Positions 1 through 8,979 of a stretch of 16,091 nucleotides of DNA are shown piece by piece. This stretch comes from Mesorhizobium sp. (GTDB lineage: Bacteria > Pseudomonadota > Alphaproteobacteria > Rhizobiales > Rhizobiaceae). Both the position numbers and the translations under genes were made by a program. The notes under the pieces are model-generated. The model did not search any database, was not told the origin of the DNA, and saw only the letters and a list, made by a program, of their open reading frames with translations. The stretch lies in NCBI GenBank assembly GCA_019509685.1, contig JAEKLU010000258.1, forward strand, positions 1 to 16,091. The letters run 5' to 3'. Every line of letters begins with the position of its first letter. The stretch's first letter is position 1.

Positions 1-2
1 TG

Positions 3-662
3 GAGGAAGGCCAGCACGGCAAGGTCACCTGGGTGATCGAACAGGGCGCGGTCGGCGGCGTGCCGCTGCTCGACTTCAAGTTCGGCTGTTCGTCGAATGC
101 CGACGCCTTCATGCCTTCGCCGCACCAGTTCATCTACTTCCAGGCCGGCGGCTTCGACGCCTCGCTGCTGTCCTTCCTGCAGATCGATCGCCACGGCTCG
201 GTCAACGTCTCAAAACTTTCGGCACGGCCGCATGTCACCGCCGGCGCCGGTGGTTTTGTCGACATCACCGCGCGGGCGAAAAAGATTGTTTTCTCCGGCT
301 TCTTCAATGCCGGCGCAAAACTATCGCTCGCCGATGGCGGCATCCGCATCGATGCGGAAGGCAAGGTCAAGAAAGTGGTCAACGAGGTCGAGCACATTTC
401 TTTCTCCGGCAAGCGCGCGGTCGCTCAGGGCCAGGACATCACCTATGTCACCGAGCGCTGCGTGATGAAGCTGACGCCCGCTGGCCTGATGGTGACGGAA
501 CTGGCGCCCGGCATCGACCTCGACCGCGATGTACTGGCTCAGTCCGAGATTCCGCTCGGCGTCGCCAACGACCTGAAGGTGACACCGGCGGCGCTCTATC
601 AGGACCGGCCGATCGGCCTGTCGCTGAACGGCGGCGCCTCGCTCGGAGGCGCGCATGGCTGA
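3..662 (+). CDS. Family I acyl-CoA:carboxylate CoA-transferase, C-terminal part (5' end outside the window)
   Basis: The frame is already open at the first codon (base 3), so the start lies upstream and about the last 219 residues are seen. The motif EQGAVGGVP, with its Glu encoded at 39-41, matches the ExGxxGG active-site motif of the YdiF/SCOT-like fused CoA-transferases. In that family the Glu carries the CoA thioester while CoA moves from a donor such as acetyl- or succinyl-CoA to a carboxylic acid. Further family features are the FGCSSNADAFM stretch, VDITARAKKIVFSGFFNAG, the VEHISFSGKRA segment, and the C-terminal YVTERCVMKLTPAGLMVTEL block. The family is normally about 500-650 residues. 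Its stop overlaps the next gene by 8 bases, which implies translational coupling. The in-frame GTG at 33 is internal to the domain and is not the start. The specific acid substrate is unknown. Confidence 0.88.
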   Translation, partial: EEGQHGKVTWVIEQGAVGGVPLLDFKFGCSSNADAFMPSPHQFIYFQAGGFDASLLSFLQIDRHGSVNVSKLSARPHVTAGAGGFVDITARAKKIVFSGFFNAGAKLSLADGGIRIDAEGKVKKVVNEVEHISFSGKRAVAQGQDITYVTERCVMKLTPAGLMVTELAPGIDLDRDVLAQSEIPLGVANDLKVTPAALYQDRPIGLSLNGGASLGGAHG

Positions 663-1431
663 GGCCCTCGTCACCTTCGAACAGGACGGCGCCATCGGCA
701 TCGTCACACTGCGCCGGCCGGAAAAATTCAATGCGCTCGACATCCCGATGTTGCGCGCGCTCGAAGCAGCACTAGATGACGCGGAATTAGCCGAAGGCGT
801 GCGCGCCGTGCTCATCCGCGGCGAAGGCAAGGGCTTTTGCGCCGGCGGCGACGTCGAGGCCTGGGCACAATTGAGCGCCGCCGACTTCCAGGTGCAATGG
901 GTTCGGTACGGCCATCGTGTCTTCGACCGGCTGGCGCGGCTGCGACAACCGACCATCGCCGTGCTCTCCGGCCACGCGCTGGGCGGCGGGCTGGAGCTGG
1001 CGGCGGCCTGCGATTTTCGCGTTGCCGAAACCCAAGTGAAGATCGGCTTTCCCGAAACATCGATCGGCGTCGTCCCCGGATGGTCGGGCACGCAGCGCGC
1101 CGTGCGCCGCTTCGGCGCGCAAATTGTGCGTCGTATGGCGCTGGGAGGCGAGATTTTCCCGGCGGGCGACGCGCTCGTGCACGGCATCGTCGACCGTGTC
1201 GTCGAGACAGGCAAGGCCTTCGACGACGCCAGGGCCTGGGCGCAGAAAATCGCTGAGCGCGGACCGCTCGCCACCGAAGCCGCCAAGCTGATGATCGCGG
1301 TCGCCGAAGGCGAGGAAAGTGCGGCCGCGACGGAAGCCCTGGCCAGCGGTTTTATCGCCTTGACCGGCGACCTCAAGGCCGGCGTCGACGCCTTCAAGGC
1401 CAAGCAGAAGCCGGAATTTTCGAGATCCTAA
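655..1431 (+). CDS. Enoyl-CoA hydratase/isomerase family protein (crotonase fold)
   Basis: A 258-residue protein of full crotonase length. The oxyanion-hole segments are FCAGGD (61-66) and HALGGG (107-112). Both acidic residues used by classical 2-enoyl-CoA hydratases are in place: Glu114 in GGGLELA and Glu134 in FPETSIG, followed by PGWSGTQR (141-148). It should therefore be able to hydrate a trans-2-enoyl-CoA. The usual glycine after PG is replaced by Trp (PGWSGTQ), which may shape the acyl pocket. The ATG at 655 lies behind GGAGG at 645-649, inside the end of the CoA-transferase gene. The pairing suggests that the transferase activates an acid and this enzyme acts on the resulting thioester. 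An isomerase or a retro-aldol hydratase-lyase is possible, but feruloyl-CoA hydratase-lyases usually lack the first Glu. Subfamily and substrate are unknown. Confidence 0.92.
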   Translation: MAEALVTFEQDGAIGIVTLRRPEKFNALDIPMLRALEAALDDAELAEGVRAVLIRGEGKGFCAGGDVEAWAQLSAADFQVQWVRYGHRVFDRLARLRQPTIAVLSGHALGGGLELAAACDFRVAETQVKIGFPETSIGVVPGWSGTQRAVRRFGAQIVRRMALGGEIFPAGDALVHGIVDRVVETGKAFDDARAWAQKIAERGPLATEAAKLMIAVAEGEESAAATEALASGFIALTGDLKAGVDAFKAKQKPEFSRS

Positions 1432-1439
1432 GAGAAAGC

Positions 1440-2954
1440 ATGATGAACGCACCGCTCAACATTGCCATGCCCGCCGAAGCGTCCCAGGCGCCGAAAGCCT
1501 ATAAGCTCCTGATCGACGGCAAGCATGTCGAGGCCCGCGACGGCCGCGCGATGGAGCGGGCAAGCCCCGGCCACGGCTTTGTCGTCTCGCGCTATGCGCA
1601 GGCGAGTGCCCCGGAAGTCGAGGCTGCGGTGCAGGCCGCGCACAGGGCATTCGAGACCGGCCCGTGGCCGCGCATGAAGGCCTCGGAGCGTGCCGCCGTG
1701 CTGCTCAAGGCGGCAGACCTGATCGAAAGCCGGCTGGAGGACATCGCCCGGCTCGATGCGCTGGAATCCGGCAAGCCGATCGCCCAGGCGCGCGGCGAGA
1801 TCGGCGGCGCCGTCGACATCTGGCGCTACGCCGCCTCGCTTGCCCGCACGCTGCATGGCGAAAGCTACGCCAATCTCGGCGATGCCATGCTGGGCGTGGT
1901 GCTGCGCGAGCCGATCGGCGTCGTCTCGATCATCACGCCGTGGAATTTCCCGTTCCTGATCGTCAGCCAGAAACTGCCCTTCGCGCTTGCCGCCGGCTGC
2001 ACGGCCGTGGTCAAGCCGAGCGAGATGACTTCGGCTTCGACCTTCGTGCTCGGCGACATCCTGCTCGAAGCAGGCCTGCCGGCGGGCGTCGTCAACATTC
2101 TCGCCGGTTTCGGCGCCGATGTCGGCGCGCCGATGGTGAGCCATCCGCTGGTCGAGATGTTGTCGTTCACCGGGTCGACCCGCGTCGGCAAGATGACCAT
2201 GGCGACGGCCTCGGCTACGCTGAAAAAGGTCTCGATGGAACTCGGCGGCAAGAACGGCCAGATCGTCTTTCCCGATGCCGACCTCGAAGCGGCCGCCGAC
2301 GCGGCGGTGTTCGGCGGCTTTTTCAACGCCGGCGAGTGCTGCAACGCCGGCAGCCGCCTGATCGTGCATGAGGCGATCGCCGACGCGTTTCTCGCGGCCG
2401 TGAAGGCCCTTACAGCCAAGGTAACGGTAGGCGATCCGCTGGACGATCGAACCAAGGTCGGCGCAATGATTTCCGCAGACCATCTGGCCAAGGTCGAAGG
2501 TTACGTCGCGGCAGCTGCAAGCGGCGGCAGCAAATTGTTCAGCGGCGGCGCGCAGCGCGCCTCCAATGCCGGCCAATACCTCGATCCGACCATCATTCGC
2601 AACGTTACGGAAGATATGGCCATCGCCCGCGAGGAAGTATTCGGCCCGGTGCTTTCGGTGCTCACTTTTGAAACGATTGAAAAGGCATTGCGCATCGCCA
2701 ACAACACGCCCTATGGTCTGTCCGCAGGGGTGTGGAGCGCCAGCATCGACACCTGCATGTCGGTAGCGCGGGGTGTGCGTTCGGGGACCGTCTGGGTGAA
2801 TACATTCATGGAAGGTTATCCCGAACTGCCTTTCGGGGGTTACAAGCAGTCCGGTCTCGGACGCGAACTCGGCAAACGCGCCGTCGAGGATTATACCGAG
2901 GAAAAGACAATCCAGTTTCATCGCGGCCAGCGCACCGGTTGGTGGGTCGGCTGA
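1440..2954 (+). CDS. NAD(P)-dependent aldehyde dehydrogenase (ALDH superfamily)
   Basis: A 504-residue protein, the usual ALDH length. It has PWNFPF (168-172), VKPSE (191-195), a nucleotide-binding FTGSTRVG (243-250), the general-base motif ELGGKN with Glu267, the nucleophile motif FFNAGECCNAGSR with Cys301 as the probable catalytic thiol, and EEVFGPV with Glu399. The C-terminal PFGGYKQSGLGRE motif is also present. The reaction is oxidation of an aldehyde to its acid in the cytoplasm. The Gln normally found before the Cys pair is Glu299. It starts 8 bases after the hydratase stop, with AGAGAAAG as a weak ribosome site. The tandem ATGs at 1440 and 1443 make the exact start uncertain by one codon. 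Betaine-, amino- and semialdehyde-type dehydrogenases share this architecture, so the substrate is open. Its position before a sugar importer and two flavin dehydrogenases fits oxidation of an aldehyde made in the same pathway. Confidence 0.95.
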   Translation: MMNAPLNIAMPAEASQAPKAYKLLIDGKHVEARDGRAMERASPGHGFVVSRYAQASAPEVEAAVQAAHRAFETGPWPRMKASERAAVLLKAADLIESRLEDIARLDALESGKPIAQARGEIGGAVDIWRYAASLARTLHGESYANLGDAMLGVVLREPIGVVSIITPWNFPFLIVSQKLPFALAAGCTAVVKPSEMTSASTFVLGDILLEAGLPAGVVNILAGFGADVGAPMVSHPLVEMLSFTGSTRVGKMTMATASATLKKVSMELGGKNGQIVFPDADLEAAADAAVFGGFFNAGECCNAGSRLIVHEAIADAFLAAVKALTAKVTVGDPLDDRTKVGAMISADHLAKVEGYVAAAASGGSKLFSGGAQRASNAGQYLDPTIIRNVTEDMAIAREEVFGPVLSVLTFETIEKALRIANNTPYGLSAGVWSASIDTCMSVARGVRSGTVWVNTFMEGYPELPFGGYKQSGLGRELGKRAVEDYTEEKTIQFHRGQRTGWWVG

Positions 2955-2966
2955 GTTTGGAAGAAC

Positions 2967-2984
2967 CCGGTGGGCTTCCACCGG
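2967..2984 (+). promoter_or_regulatory. Stem-loop just upstream of the binding-protein gene
   Basis: CCGGTGG (2967-2973) pairs perfectly with CCACCGG (2978-2984) around a 4-base loop, GCTT. No T-run follows, so it is not a canonical intrinsic terminator. It sits between the aldehyde dehydrogenase stop (2954) and the strong Shine-Dalgarno at 3001. By inference it could protect a processed 5' end of the binding-protein message or pause transcription. Confidence 0.45.
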
Positions 2985-3000
2985 TCGTGTAATGCAACAA

Positions 3001-3006
3001 GGGAGG
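3001..3006 (+). promoter_or_regulatory. Strong Shine-Dalgarno for the binding-protein gene
   Basis: GGGAGG lies 6 bases before the ATG at 3013, preceded by AACAA. It is one of the best ribosome sites in the unit, which suits a binding protein needed in excess over its permeases, and it fixes the start codon. Confidence 0.7.
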
Positions 3007-3012
3007 TAGTAC

Positions 3013-4266
3013 ATGTTGCGCAAACTGCTTATCGGAACGGCTCTTGCGACGAGCTTTGCGTTCTCGGCGCATGCCGCGGACGTCAAGGAAGTGCAAATGC
3101 TGCATTGGTGGACGTCGGGCGGCGAAGCGGCTGCTCTGAACGTCTTGAAGCAGGATCTGGCCAAGGAAGGCTATGCCTGGAAGGACGTGCCGGTGGCTGG
3201 CGGCGGCGGCGACGCCGCGATGACCGCGCTGAAGGCAATGGTCGCGGCCGGCAACTATCCGACCGCATCGCAGATGCTCGGCTACACCGTGCTCGACTAC
3301 GCCCAGGCAGGCGTGATGGGCGACCTGACCGAGACGGCGAAGAAGGAAGGCTGGGACAAGTCCGTTCCTGCCGCCCTGCAGAAATTCTCCGTCTATGACG
3401 GCAAGTGGGTTGCCGCTCCGGTCAACGTCCACTCCGTCAACTGGCTGTGGATCAACAAGGCAGTGATGGACAAGATCGGCGGCACCGAGCCGAAGACCTT
3501 CGACGACTTCATAGCGCTGCTCGACAAGGCCAAGGCTGCCGGCGTCACCCCGCTCGCGCTTGGCGGTCAGAACTGGCAGGAAGCCACGATGTTCGACTCC
3601 GTCGTTCTGTCGACCGGCGGCCCGGACTTCTACAAGAAGGCGATGAACGACCTCGATGACGCGTCGCTCAAATCCGACACGATGAAGAAGTCGTTCGACA
3701 ACCTCGCCAAGCTCGTCACCTATGTCGACCCGAACTTCTCGGGCCGCGACTGGAACCTCGCCACCGCCATGGTCATCAAGGGCGATGCGCTGGTTCAGGT
3801 CATGGGCGACTGGGCCAAGGGTGAGTTCCACGCCGCCAACAAGACCCCGGGCACGGACTTCCTCTGCTACCGCTTCCCCGGCACTGACGGCTCGGTGATC
3901 TACAACTCCGACATGTTCGGCATGTTCAACGTTCCGGACGACCGCAAGGCCGCCCAGGTCGCTCTGGCCACCGCCACGCTGTCGAAGAGCTTCCAGTCGG
4001 CCTTCAACGTCGTCAAGGGTTCGGTCCCGGCCCGCACCGACGTGCCGGACACCGACTTCGACGCTTGCGGCAAGAAGGGCATCGCCGACCTAAAGAAGGC
4101 CAACGAAGGCGGCACCTTGTTCGGCTCGCTGGCCCAGGGCTATGGCGCCCCGCCAGCCGTCGCCAATGCCTACAAGGACGTCGTGTCGAAGTTCGTCCAC
4201 GGCCAGATCAAGACCTCGGACGAGGCCGTGACCGAACTGGTCAAGGCAATCGACGACGCCAAGTAA
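3013..4266 (+). CDS. Sugar ABC transporter periplasmic binding protein (CUT1, glucose/mannose-type)
   Basis: A 417-residue extracellular solute-binding protein, family 1. The N-terminus is a Sec signal peptide: MLRK, a hydrophobic core, and a likely signal-peptidase I cut after AHA (residue 21). The mature protein opens with [12 protein letters not shown] (30-41) and has [15 protein letters not shown] (61-75). As I remember the family, both blocks are typical of glucose and glucose/mannose binding proteins of the GtsA type. Trp-rich positions such as Trp144, Trp146 and Trp188 and the C-terminal KGSVPAR (335-341) are also family features. Cys285 and Cys352 are the only cysteines and may form a disulfide in the periplasm. 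The gene lies between two stem-loops and is followed by its two permeases and ATPase. Glucose or a related aldose or glycoside is the likely ligand, but this is inferred from similarity only. Confidence 0.93.
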   Translation: MLRKLLIGTALATSFAFSAHAADVKEVQMLHWWTSGGEAAALNVLKQDLAKEGYAWKDVPVAGGGGDAAMTALKAMVAAGNYPTASQMLGYTVLDYAQAGVMGDLTETAKKEGWDKSVPAALQKFSVYDGKWVAAPVNVHSVNWLWINKAVMDKIGGTEPKTFDDFIALLDKAKAAGVTPLALGGQNWQEATMFDSVVLSTGGPDFYKKAMNDLDDASLKSDTMKKSFDNLAKLVTYVDPNFSGRDWNLATAMVIKGDALVQVMGDWAKGEFHAANKTPGTDFLCYRFPGTDGSVIYNSDMFGMFNVPDDRKAAQVALATATLSKSFQSAFNVVKGSVPARTDVPDTDFDACGKKGIADLKKANEGGTLFGSLAQGYGAPPAVANAYKDVVSKFVHGQIKTSDEAVTELVKAIDDAK

Positions 4267-4282
4267 GCGCTAGTCACAAGAC

Positions 4283-4308
4283 ACCTTCCCCGCTTCGGTG
4301 GGGAAGGT
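4283..4308 (+). terminator. Very stable UUCG-tetraloop hairpin (partial terminator or mRNA 3' stabiliser)
   Basis: ACCTTCCCC (4283-4291) pairs perfectly with GGGGAAGGT (4300-4308). Inside it a G-U and a C-G pair close a TTCG loop (4294-4297), giving an 11-pair stem with a C(UUCG)G tetraloop. It is followed by TT (4309-4310) and then CC, a poor T-run. It starts 16 bases after the binding-protein stop and 113 bases before the first permease. Such hairpins commonly give binding-protein mRNA a stable 3' end and reduce readthrough into permease genes. It may also be one copy of a dispersed palindromic repeat. Confidence 0.65.
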
Positions 4309-4408
4309 TTCCATCTTGCAATTGGCCGGCTCGACATTATGCCGACCCAGGACCCGTATGCAGCGGGCCGCCTTGCCGCCTGACGGCCGGGCATGGACGA
4401 CCCGCGAC

Positions 4409-4416
4409 GGGAGGAG
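4409..4416 (+). promoter_or_regulatory. Ribosome binding site that fixes the first permease start
   Basis: GGGAGGAG ends 4 bases before the ATG at 4421. It favours this ATG over an in-frame upstream start at 4298, which would begin inside the UUCG hairpin and add a 41-residue tail that is not hydrophobic. Confidence 0.65.
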
Positions 4417-4420
4417 CCTC

Positions 4421-5377
4421 ATGAGCAGTGTAGCGACGACCCAGATCAAGCTGACGCCGGAGCACACGCGTCCGCGCGCTTCCGTGCGCTCGCGCCTGCA
4501 GGACGCCCTACCCAAGATCGTGCTGGCGCCGAGCTTCGCCATCACCATCGTCTTCGTCTACGGCTTTATCCTGTGGACGATCTATCTGTCCTTCACCAAT
4601 TCCAAGACCTTCCCGTCCTATGCGATAACCGGCGCCCGCGCCTATCAGCGGCTGTGGGGCTGGACCTTCGACACCGACCCGCCGTCGAGCTGGTACACGT
4701 CGATCACCAACATGGGCATTTTCGGCTTTCTCTACATCGCCATCTGCCTGGCGCTCGGCCTGTTCCTGGCGATCCTGCTCGATCAGAAGATCCGCGGCGA
4801 AGGCGTCTTGCGTCCGATCTTCCTCTACCCGATGGCGCTGTCCTTCATCGTCACCGGCGTCGCCTGGAAATGGTTCCTCGACCCGGGCCTCGGCCTCGAA
4901 CAGACCTTGCATCAGTGGGGCTGGACGAGCTTCCATTTCGACTGGATCAAGAACAAGGACTTCGTCATCTACACGGTGGTCATTGCCGGCGTCTGGCAGG
5001 CATCGGGCTTCATCATGGCGATGTTCCTGGCCGGCCTGCGCGGCATTGACGGCGAGATCATGAAGGCGGCGCAGATCGATGGCGCCACCACCTTCCAGCT
5101 CTATCGCCGCATCGTCATCCCGCTCTTGCGGCCGATCTTCCTGTCGGCCTTCATCGTGCTCGCCCACCTCGCCATCAAGTCCTACGACTTGGTCGTCGCG
5201 CTGACGAGCGGCGGACCTGGCGGCTCGGCCTGGCTGCCGTCCAATTTCATGTATGAGTACACGTTCAAGCGCAACGAAATGGCGGTCGGCTCGGCCAGTG
5301 CCGTGATCATGCTGATGACCATCGTCGCGATCATCGTGCCCTATCTCTATTCCGAACTCAGGGAGAAGCCGCGATGA
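4421..5377 (+). CDS. Sugar ABC transporter permease 1 (MalF/UgpA-like, CUT1)
   Basis: A 318-residue inner-membrane permease. A polar N-terminal tail (1-30) is followed by a first membrane segment near 33-57, a periplasmic loop with WGWTFDTDPPSSWY, and further segments near 99-120, 132-153, 181-203, 239-260 and 289-310. The cytoplasmic EAA loop lies at 212-231 (EIMKAAQIDGATTFQLYRRI), with the conserved AAxxDGA core that docks on the ATPase. It forms a heterodimeric channel with the next gene product and takes substrate from the binding protein. The start at 4421 is chosen because of the ribosome site at 4409 and because it removes an odd N-terminal extension. Its stop overlaps the next start in ATGA, so the two permeases are translationally coupled. 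Confidence 0.93.
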   Translation: MSSVATTQIKLTPEHTRPRASVRSRLQDALPKIVLAPSFAITIVFVYGFILWTIYLSFTNSKTFPSYAITGARAYQRLWGWTFDTDPPSSWYTSITNMGIFGFLYIAICLALGLFLAILLDQKIRGEGVLRPIFLYPMALSFIVTGVAWKWFLDPGLGLEQTLHQWGWTSFHFDWIKNKDFVIYTVVIAGVWQASGFIMAMFLAGLRGIDGEIMKAAQIDGATTFQLYRRIVIPLLRPIFLSAFIVLAHLAIKSYDLVVALTSGGPGGSAWLPSNFMYEYTFKRNEMAVGSASAVIMLMTIVAIIVPYLYSELREKPR

Positions 5378-6318
5378 GCGCTGTCACCGCTCCCGTTCGC
5401 CGCGCATCCGGCGGCGTCAACATGAAGCTCGTGAACCGTATCGTCATCTACGGCCTGCTGGCGCTGTTTGCGCTGTTCTACCTGATGCCGCTGTTCGTCA
5501 TGCTGGTCACCTCGTTCAAGACCATGGACGAGATCCAGAACGGCAACATGCTGGCTCTGCCGCAATCGCCGACCCTCGAGCCGTGGTTCAAGGCCTGGGG
5601 CGAGACCTGCGTCGGCCTCACCTGCGCCGGCATCAAGGGTTATTTCTGGAACTCCATCAAGATGGTCGTTCCGGCGGTGCTGATCTCGACGATGATGGGC
5701 GCGCTCAACGGTTATGTGCTGACCAAATGGCGTTTCCGCGGCCACACGCTGGTGTTCGGGCTGATGCTGTTTGCCTGCTTCATTCCGTTCCAGTCGGTGC
5801 TGTTGCCGATGGCGACCATCCTCGGCAGCCTGGGACGTTTCGGTGTCTCGCTGCAGAACTCGGTCGGCACCAGCTTCGGGCTCGGCAATCCGACGGTCAA
5901 CCTTGTCTTCGTTCACGTCGTCTATGGCCTCGGCTTCACCACGCTGTTCTTCCGCAATTATTACGAGGCCTTCCCGACCGAACTGGTCAAGGCCGCGCAA
6001 GTCGACGGCGCCTCCTTCTTCCAGATCTTCCGCCGCATCATGCTGCCGAACTCGATGCCGATCTTCGTCGTCACCGTCATCTACCAGTTCACCAACATCT
6101 GGAACGACTTCCTGTTCGCGTCGGCCTATGCCGGCACGGGCGACGCCATGCCGATGACGGTGGCGCTGAACAATGTCGTCAACACCTCGACCGGTGTCGT
6201 CGAGTACAACGTCAACATGGCGGCGGCGATGATCGCCGCGCTCCCCACCCTGATCGTCTACGTCGTTGCCGGCCGCTATTTCGTGCGCGGGCTGATGGCG
6301 GGCGCGGTCAAGGGCTGA
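5374..6318 (+). CDS. Sugar ABC transporter permease 2 (MalG-like, CUT1)
   Basis: A 314-residue inner-membrane permease. The first membrane segment is near 22-46. A periplasmic loop holds two cysteines, Cys79 and Cys84 (ETCVGLTCAGIKGYF), which could form a small disulfide loop. More segments lie near 95-115, 125-148, 174-194, 228-250 and 284-303. The EAA loop spans about 198-221 (EAFPTELVKAAQVDGASFFQ, then IFRR). The ATG at 5374 overlaps the previous stop by 4 bases and has AGGGAGAAG upstream. An in-frame ATG at 5422 could give a product 16 residues shorter, but it lacks that coupling. It partners permease 1 to form the sugar channel. Confidence 0.93.
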   Translation: MSAVTAPVRRASGGVNMKLVNRIVIYGLLALFALFYLMPLFVMLVTSFKTMDEIQNGNMLALPQSPTLEPWFKAWGETCVGLTCAGIKGYFWNSIKMVVPAVLISTMMGALNGYVLTKWRFRGHTLVFGLMLFACFIPFQSVLLPMATILGSLGRFGVSLQNSVGTSFGLGNPTVNLVFVHVVYGLGFTTLFFRNYYEAFPTELVKAAQVDGASFFQIFRRIMLPNSMPIFVVTVIYQFTNIWNDFLFASAYAGTGDAMPMTVALNNVVNTSTGVVEYNVNMAAAMIAALPTLIVYVVAGRYFVRGLMAGAVKG

Positions 6319-6340
6319 TCTCTTTCGTGAAGGAACGACC

Positions 6341-7456
<1,116 letters not shown>

Positions 7457-7461
7457 TCGAT

Positions 7462-8979
7462 ATGACCAGTCCCGACATCGTCATCATCGGCTCCGGCATT
7501 GGCGGCGCCACGATCGCCTCCGGCTTGGCCGGCAGTGGCGCCTCGATCCTGATCCTGGAACGCGGCGAGCCGCTGCCGGCAACGCCGCATGCGCGCTCGA
7601 CGCGCTCGATCTTCGTCGACGGGCATTACCGGCCCAAGGAGATGTGGCGCGAAGCCGGCGGCGCGCCGTTCAATCCCGGCAATTACTATTATGTCGGCGG
7701 CAACTCGAAATTCTTCGGCGCCGTGCTGATCCGCTACCGCAAGGAGGATTTCTCCGAGCTCGAGCATTTCGGCGGTGTCTCGCCCGCCTGGCCATTCTCT
7801 TACGACGAGTTCGAACCCTGGTATTCCAAAGCCGAGCAGCTTTTTCGCGTGCGCGGCACGCTTGGCGAGGACCCGACCGAACCGTTCCACTCGATCCCCT
7901 ACGCCTTCAAGCCGGTGCCGGACGAGCCGCCGATCGCGCGCGCCCGCGCAGAACTCAAAGGCCTTGGCCTGCATCCCGCTTCCTTGCCGCTCGGCGTCGA
8001 CATCGAGACCTGGCTGAAGGAAGGCAGGACGGGCTGGGACGCATTCCCCAACACCGGCCAGGGCAAGATCGATGCCCAGACCGGCCCGCTGACCGCGGCG
8101 CTGAAGGACCCGAACATCCGGCTCGAAACCAGCGCCTATGTCGACTGGCTGGAAACCGCGCCCGACGGCAGATCGATCGCCGCCATCCACTACACACAAA
8201 ACGGTGCGCAAAAGACGCTGTCGCCGAAACTGGTGGTCCTGTCGGCCGGCGCGATCAACTCGGCGGCCATCCTGCTGCGCTCGCCTTCCCCCAATACCAG
8301 CAAGACGGGGGGCAAAGGCCTCGCCAACAGCTCCGATCAGGTCGGCCGCAATTTCATGAACCACAATTCGAGCGCCATGCTGGCGATCGACCCGCGCCGC
8401 CGCAACGACAGCGTCTACCAGAAGACGCTGATGCTCAACGACTATTATCTATCGGACGGCAAGGGCGGAAAGCCGCTCGGCAATGTGCAGTTGCTCGGCA
8501 AGATCGATGGCAACATGCTCAAGGCCAATGTGAAAACGATGCCGAAATTCGCGCTCGATTACATGGCCGGCCACGCCGTCGATTGGTATTTGATGTGCGA
8601 GGACCTGCCCGATCCTGAAAGCCGCATCATGGCCGACGGCAAGGACATCGTCATGCAATGGCGTCGTTCCAACATGCGCTCGCTGGAAGGCCTGACCAAG
8701 GTGATGCGCGACAACCTTCGCGCCTGCGGCTATCCCATCATCCTGTCGCGCCCCTTCGACAAGCGCACGCCGTCACACCAGTGCGGCACGGTGAAGATGG
8801 GCAAAGACCCGGCGACCTCGCCGCTCGACCCGTATTGTCGCGCTTACGACCACCAGAACCTGTTCGTTGTCGATGGCGGCTTTCTGCCAACTTCGGCCGC
8901 GGTCAACCCGGCACTGTCGATCGCGGCCCAGGCGCTGCGGGTTGCCGAGCATATCCGCAAAACGGAGCTGGCAGCATGA
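7462..8979 (+). CDS. GMC-family FAD-dependent oxidoreductase, pyranose-oxidase-like branch
   Basis: A 505-residue flavoprotein. The N-terminal FAD-binding Rossmann motif is DIVIIGSGIGGATIASGLAG (5-24), with the ribose-binding acid in ILERGE (31-36). YVGGNSKFFGAVLIRYR (77-93) is the conserved flavin-contact region. SAGAINSAAILLRS (261-274) is the second GMC signature. Near the C-terminus SHQCGTVKMG gives His439 and SAAVNPALSI gives Asn482, the His/Asn pair that abstracts and stabilises the alcohol proton and hydride. No signal peptide is visible, so it probably works in the cytoplasm. Family members oxidise sugars, glycosides or polyols to ketones. The ATG at 7462 is 5 bases past the ATPase stop. 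An in-frame TTG at 7453, overlapping that stop, is an alternative start adding three residues. Neither has a clear ribosome site, so coupling is likely. Substrate and electron acceptor are unknown. Confidence 0.9.
   Translation: MTSPDIVIIGSGIGGATIASGLAGSGASILILERGEPLPATPHARSTRSIFVDGHYRPKEMWREAGGAPFNPGNYYYVGGNSKFFGAVLIRYRKEDFSELEHFGGVSPAWPFSYDEFEPWYSKAEQLFRVRGTLGEDPTEPFHSIPYAFKPVPDEPPIARARAELKGLGLHPASLPLGVDIETWLKEGRTGWDAFPNTGQGKIDAQTGPLTAALKDPNIRLETSAYVDWLETAPDGRSIAAIHYTQNGAQKTLSPKLVVLSAGAINSAAILLRSPSPNTSKTGGKGLANSSDQVGRNFMNHNSSAMLAIDPRRRNDSVYQKTLMLNDYYLSDGKGGKPLGNVQLLGKIDGNMLKANVKTMPKFALDYMAGHAVDWYLMCEDLPDPESRIMADGKDIVMQWRRSNMRSLEGLTKVMRDNLRACGYPIILSRPFDKRTPSHQCGTVKMGKDPATSPLDPYCRAYDHQNLFVVDGGFLPTSAAVNPALSIAAQALRVAEHIRKTELAA

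Noticed and set aside
655..2954. Ferulate-type pathway (CoA activation, hydratase-lyase, vanillin dehydrogenase) for the first three genes
   Set aside because: The hydratase keeps both classical Glu residues (114 and 134). Feruloyl-CoA hydratase-lyases I recall have GGGFSP in place of GGGLEL, so specific assignment is not supported.
1428..3164. 578-codon open frame on the - strand opposite the aldehyde dehydrogenase and binding-protein genes
   Set aside because: It runs antisense to clear family members and continues across two genes and the gap between them. Its composition is Arg-, His- and Ala-rich without any recognisable motif, as expected from the complement of GC-rich coding DNA.
4298..4420. 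Upstream extension of permease 1 from an in-frame start at 4298
   Set aside because: That start would lie within the UUCG hairpin and lacks a ribosome site, whereas ATG 4421 has GGGAGGAG at 4409-4416.
8658..8975. Extension of the SDR protein back to 8658
   Set aside because: The extension lies wholly inside the first GMC gene in another frame, and the SDR cofactor motif sits at the expected distance from ATG 8976.
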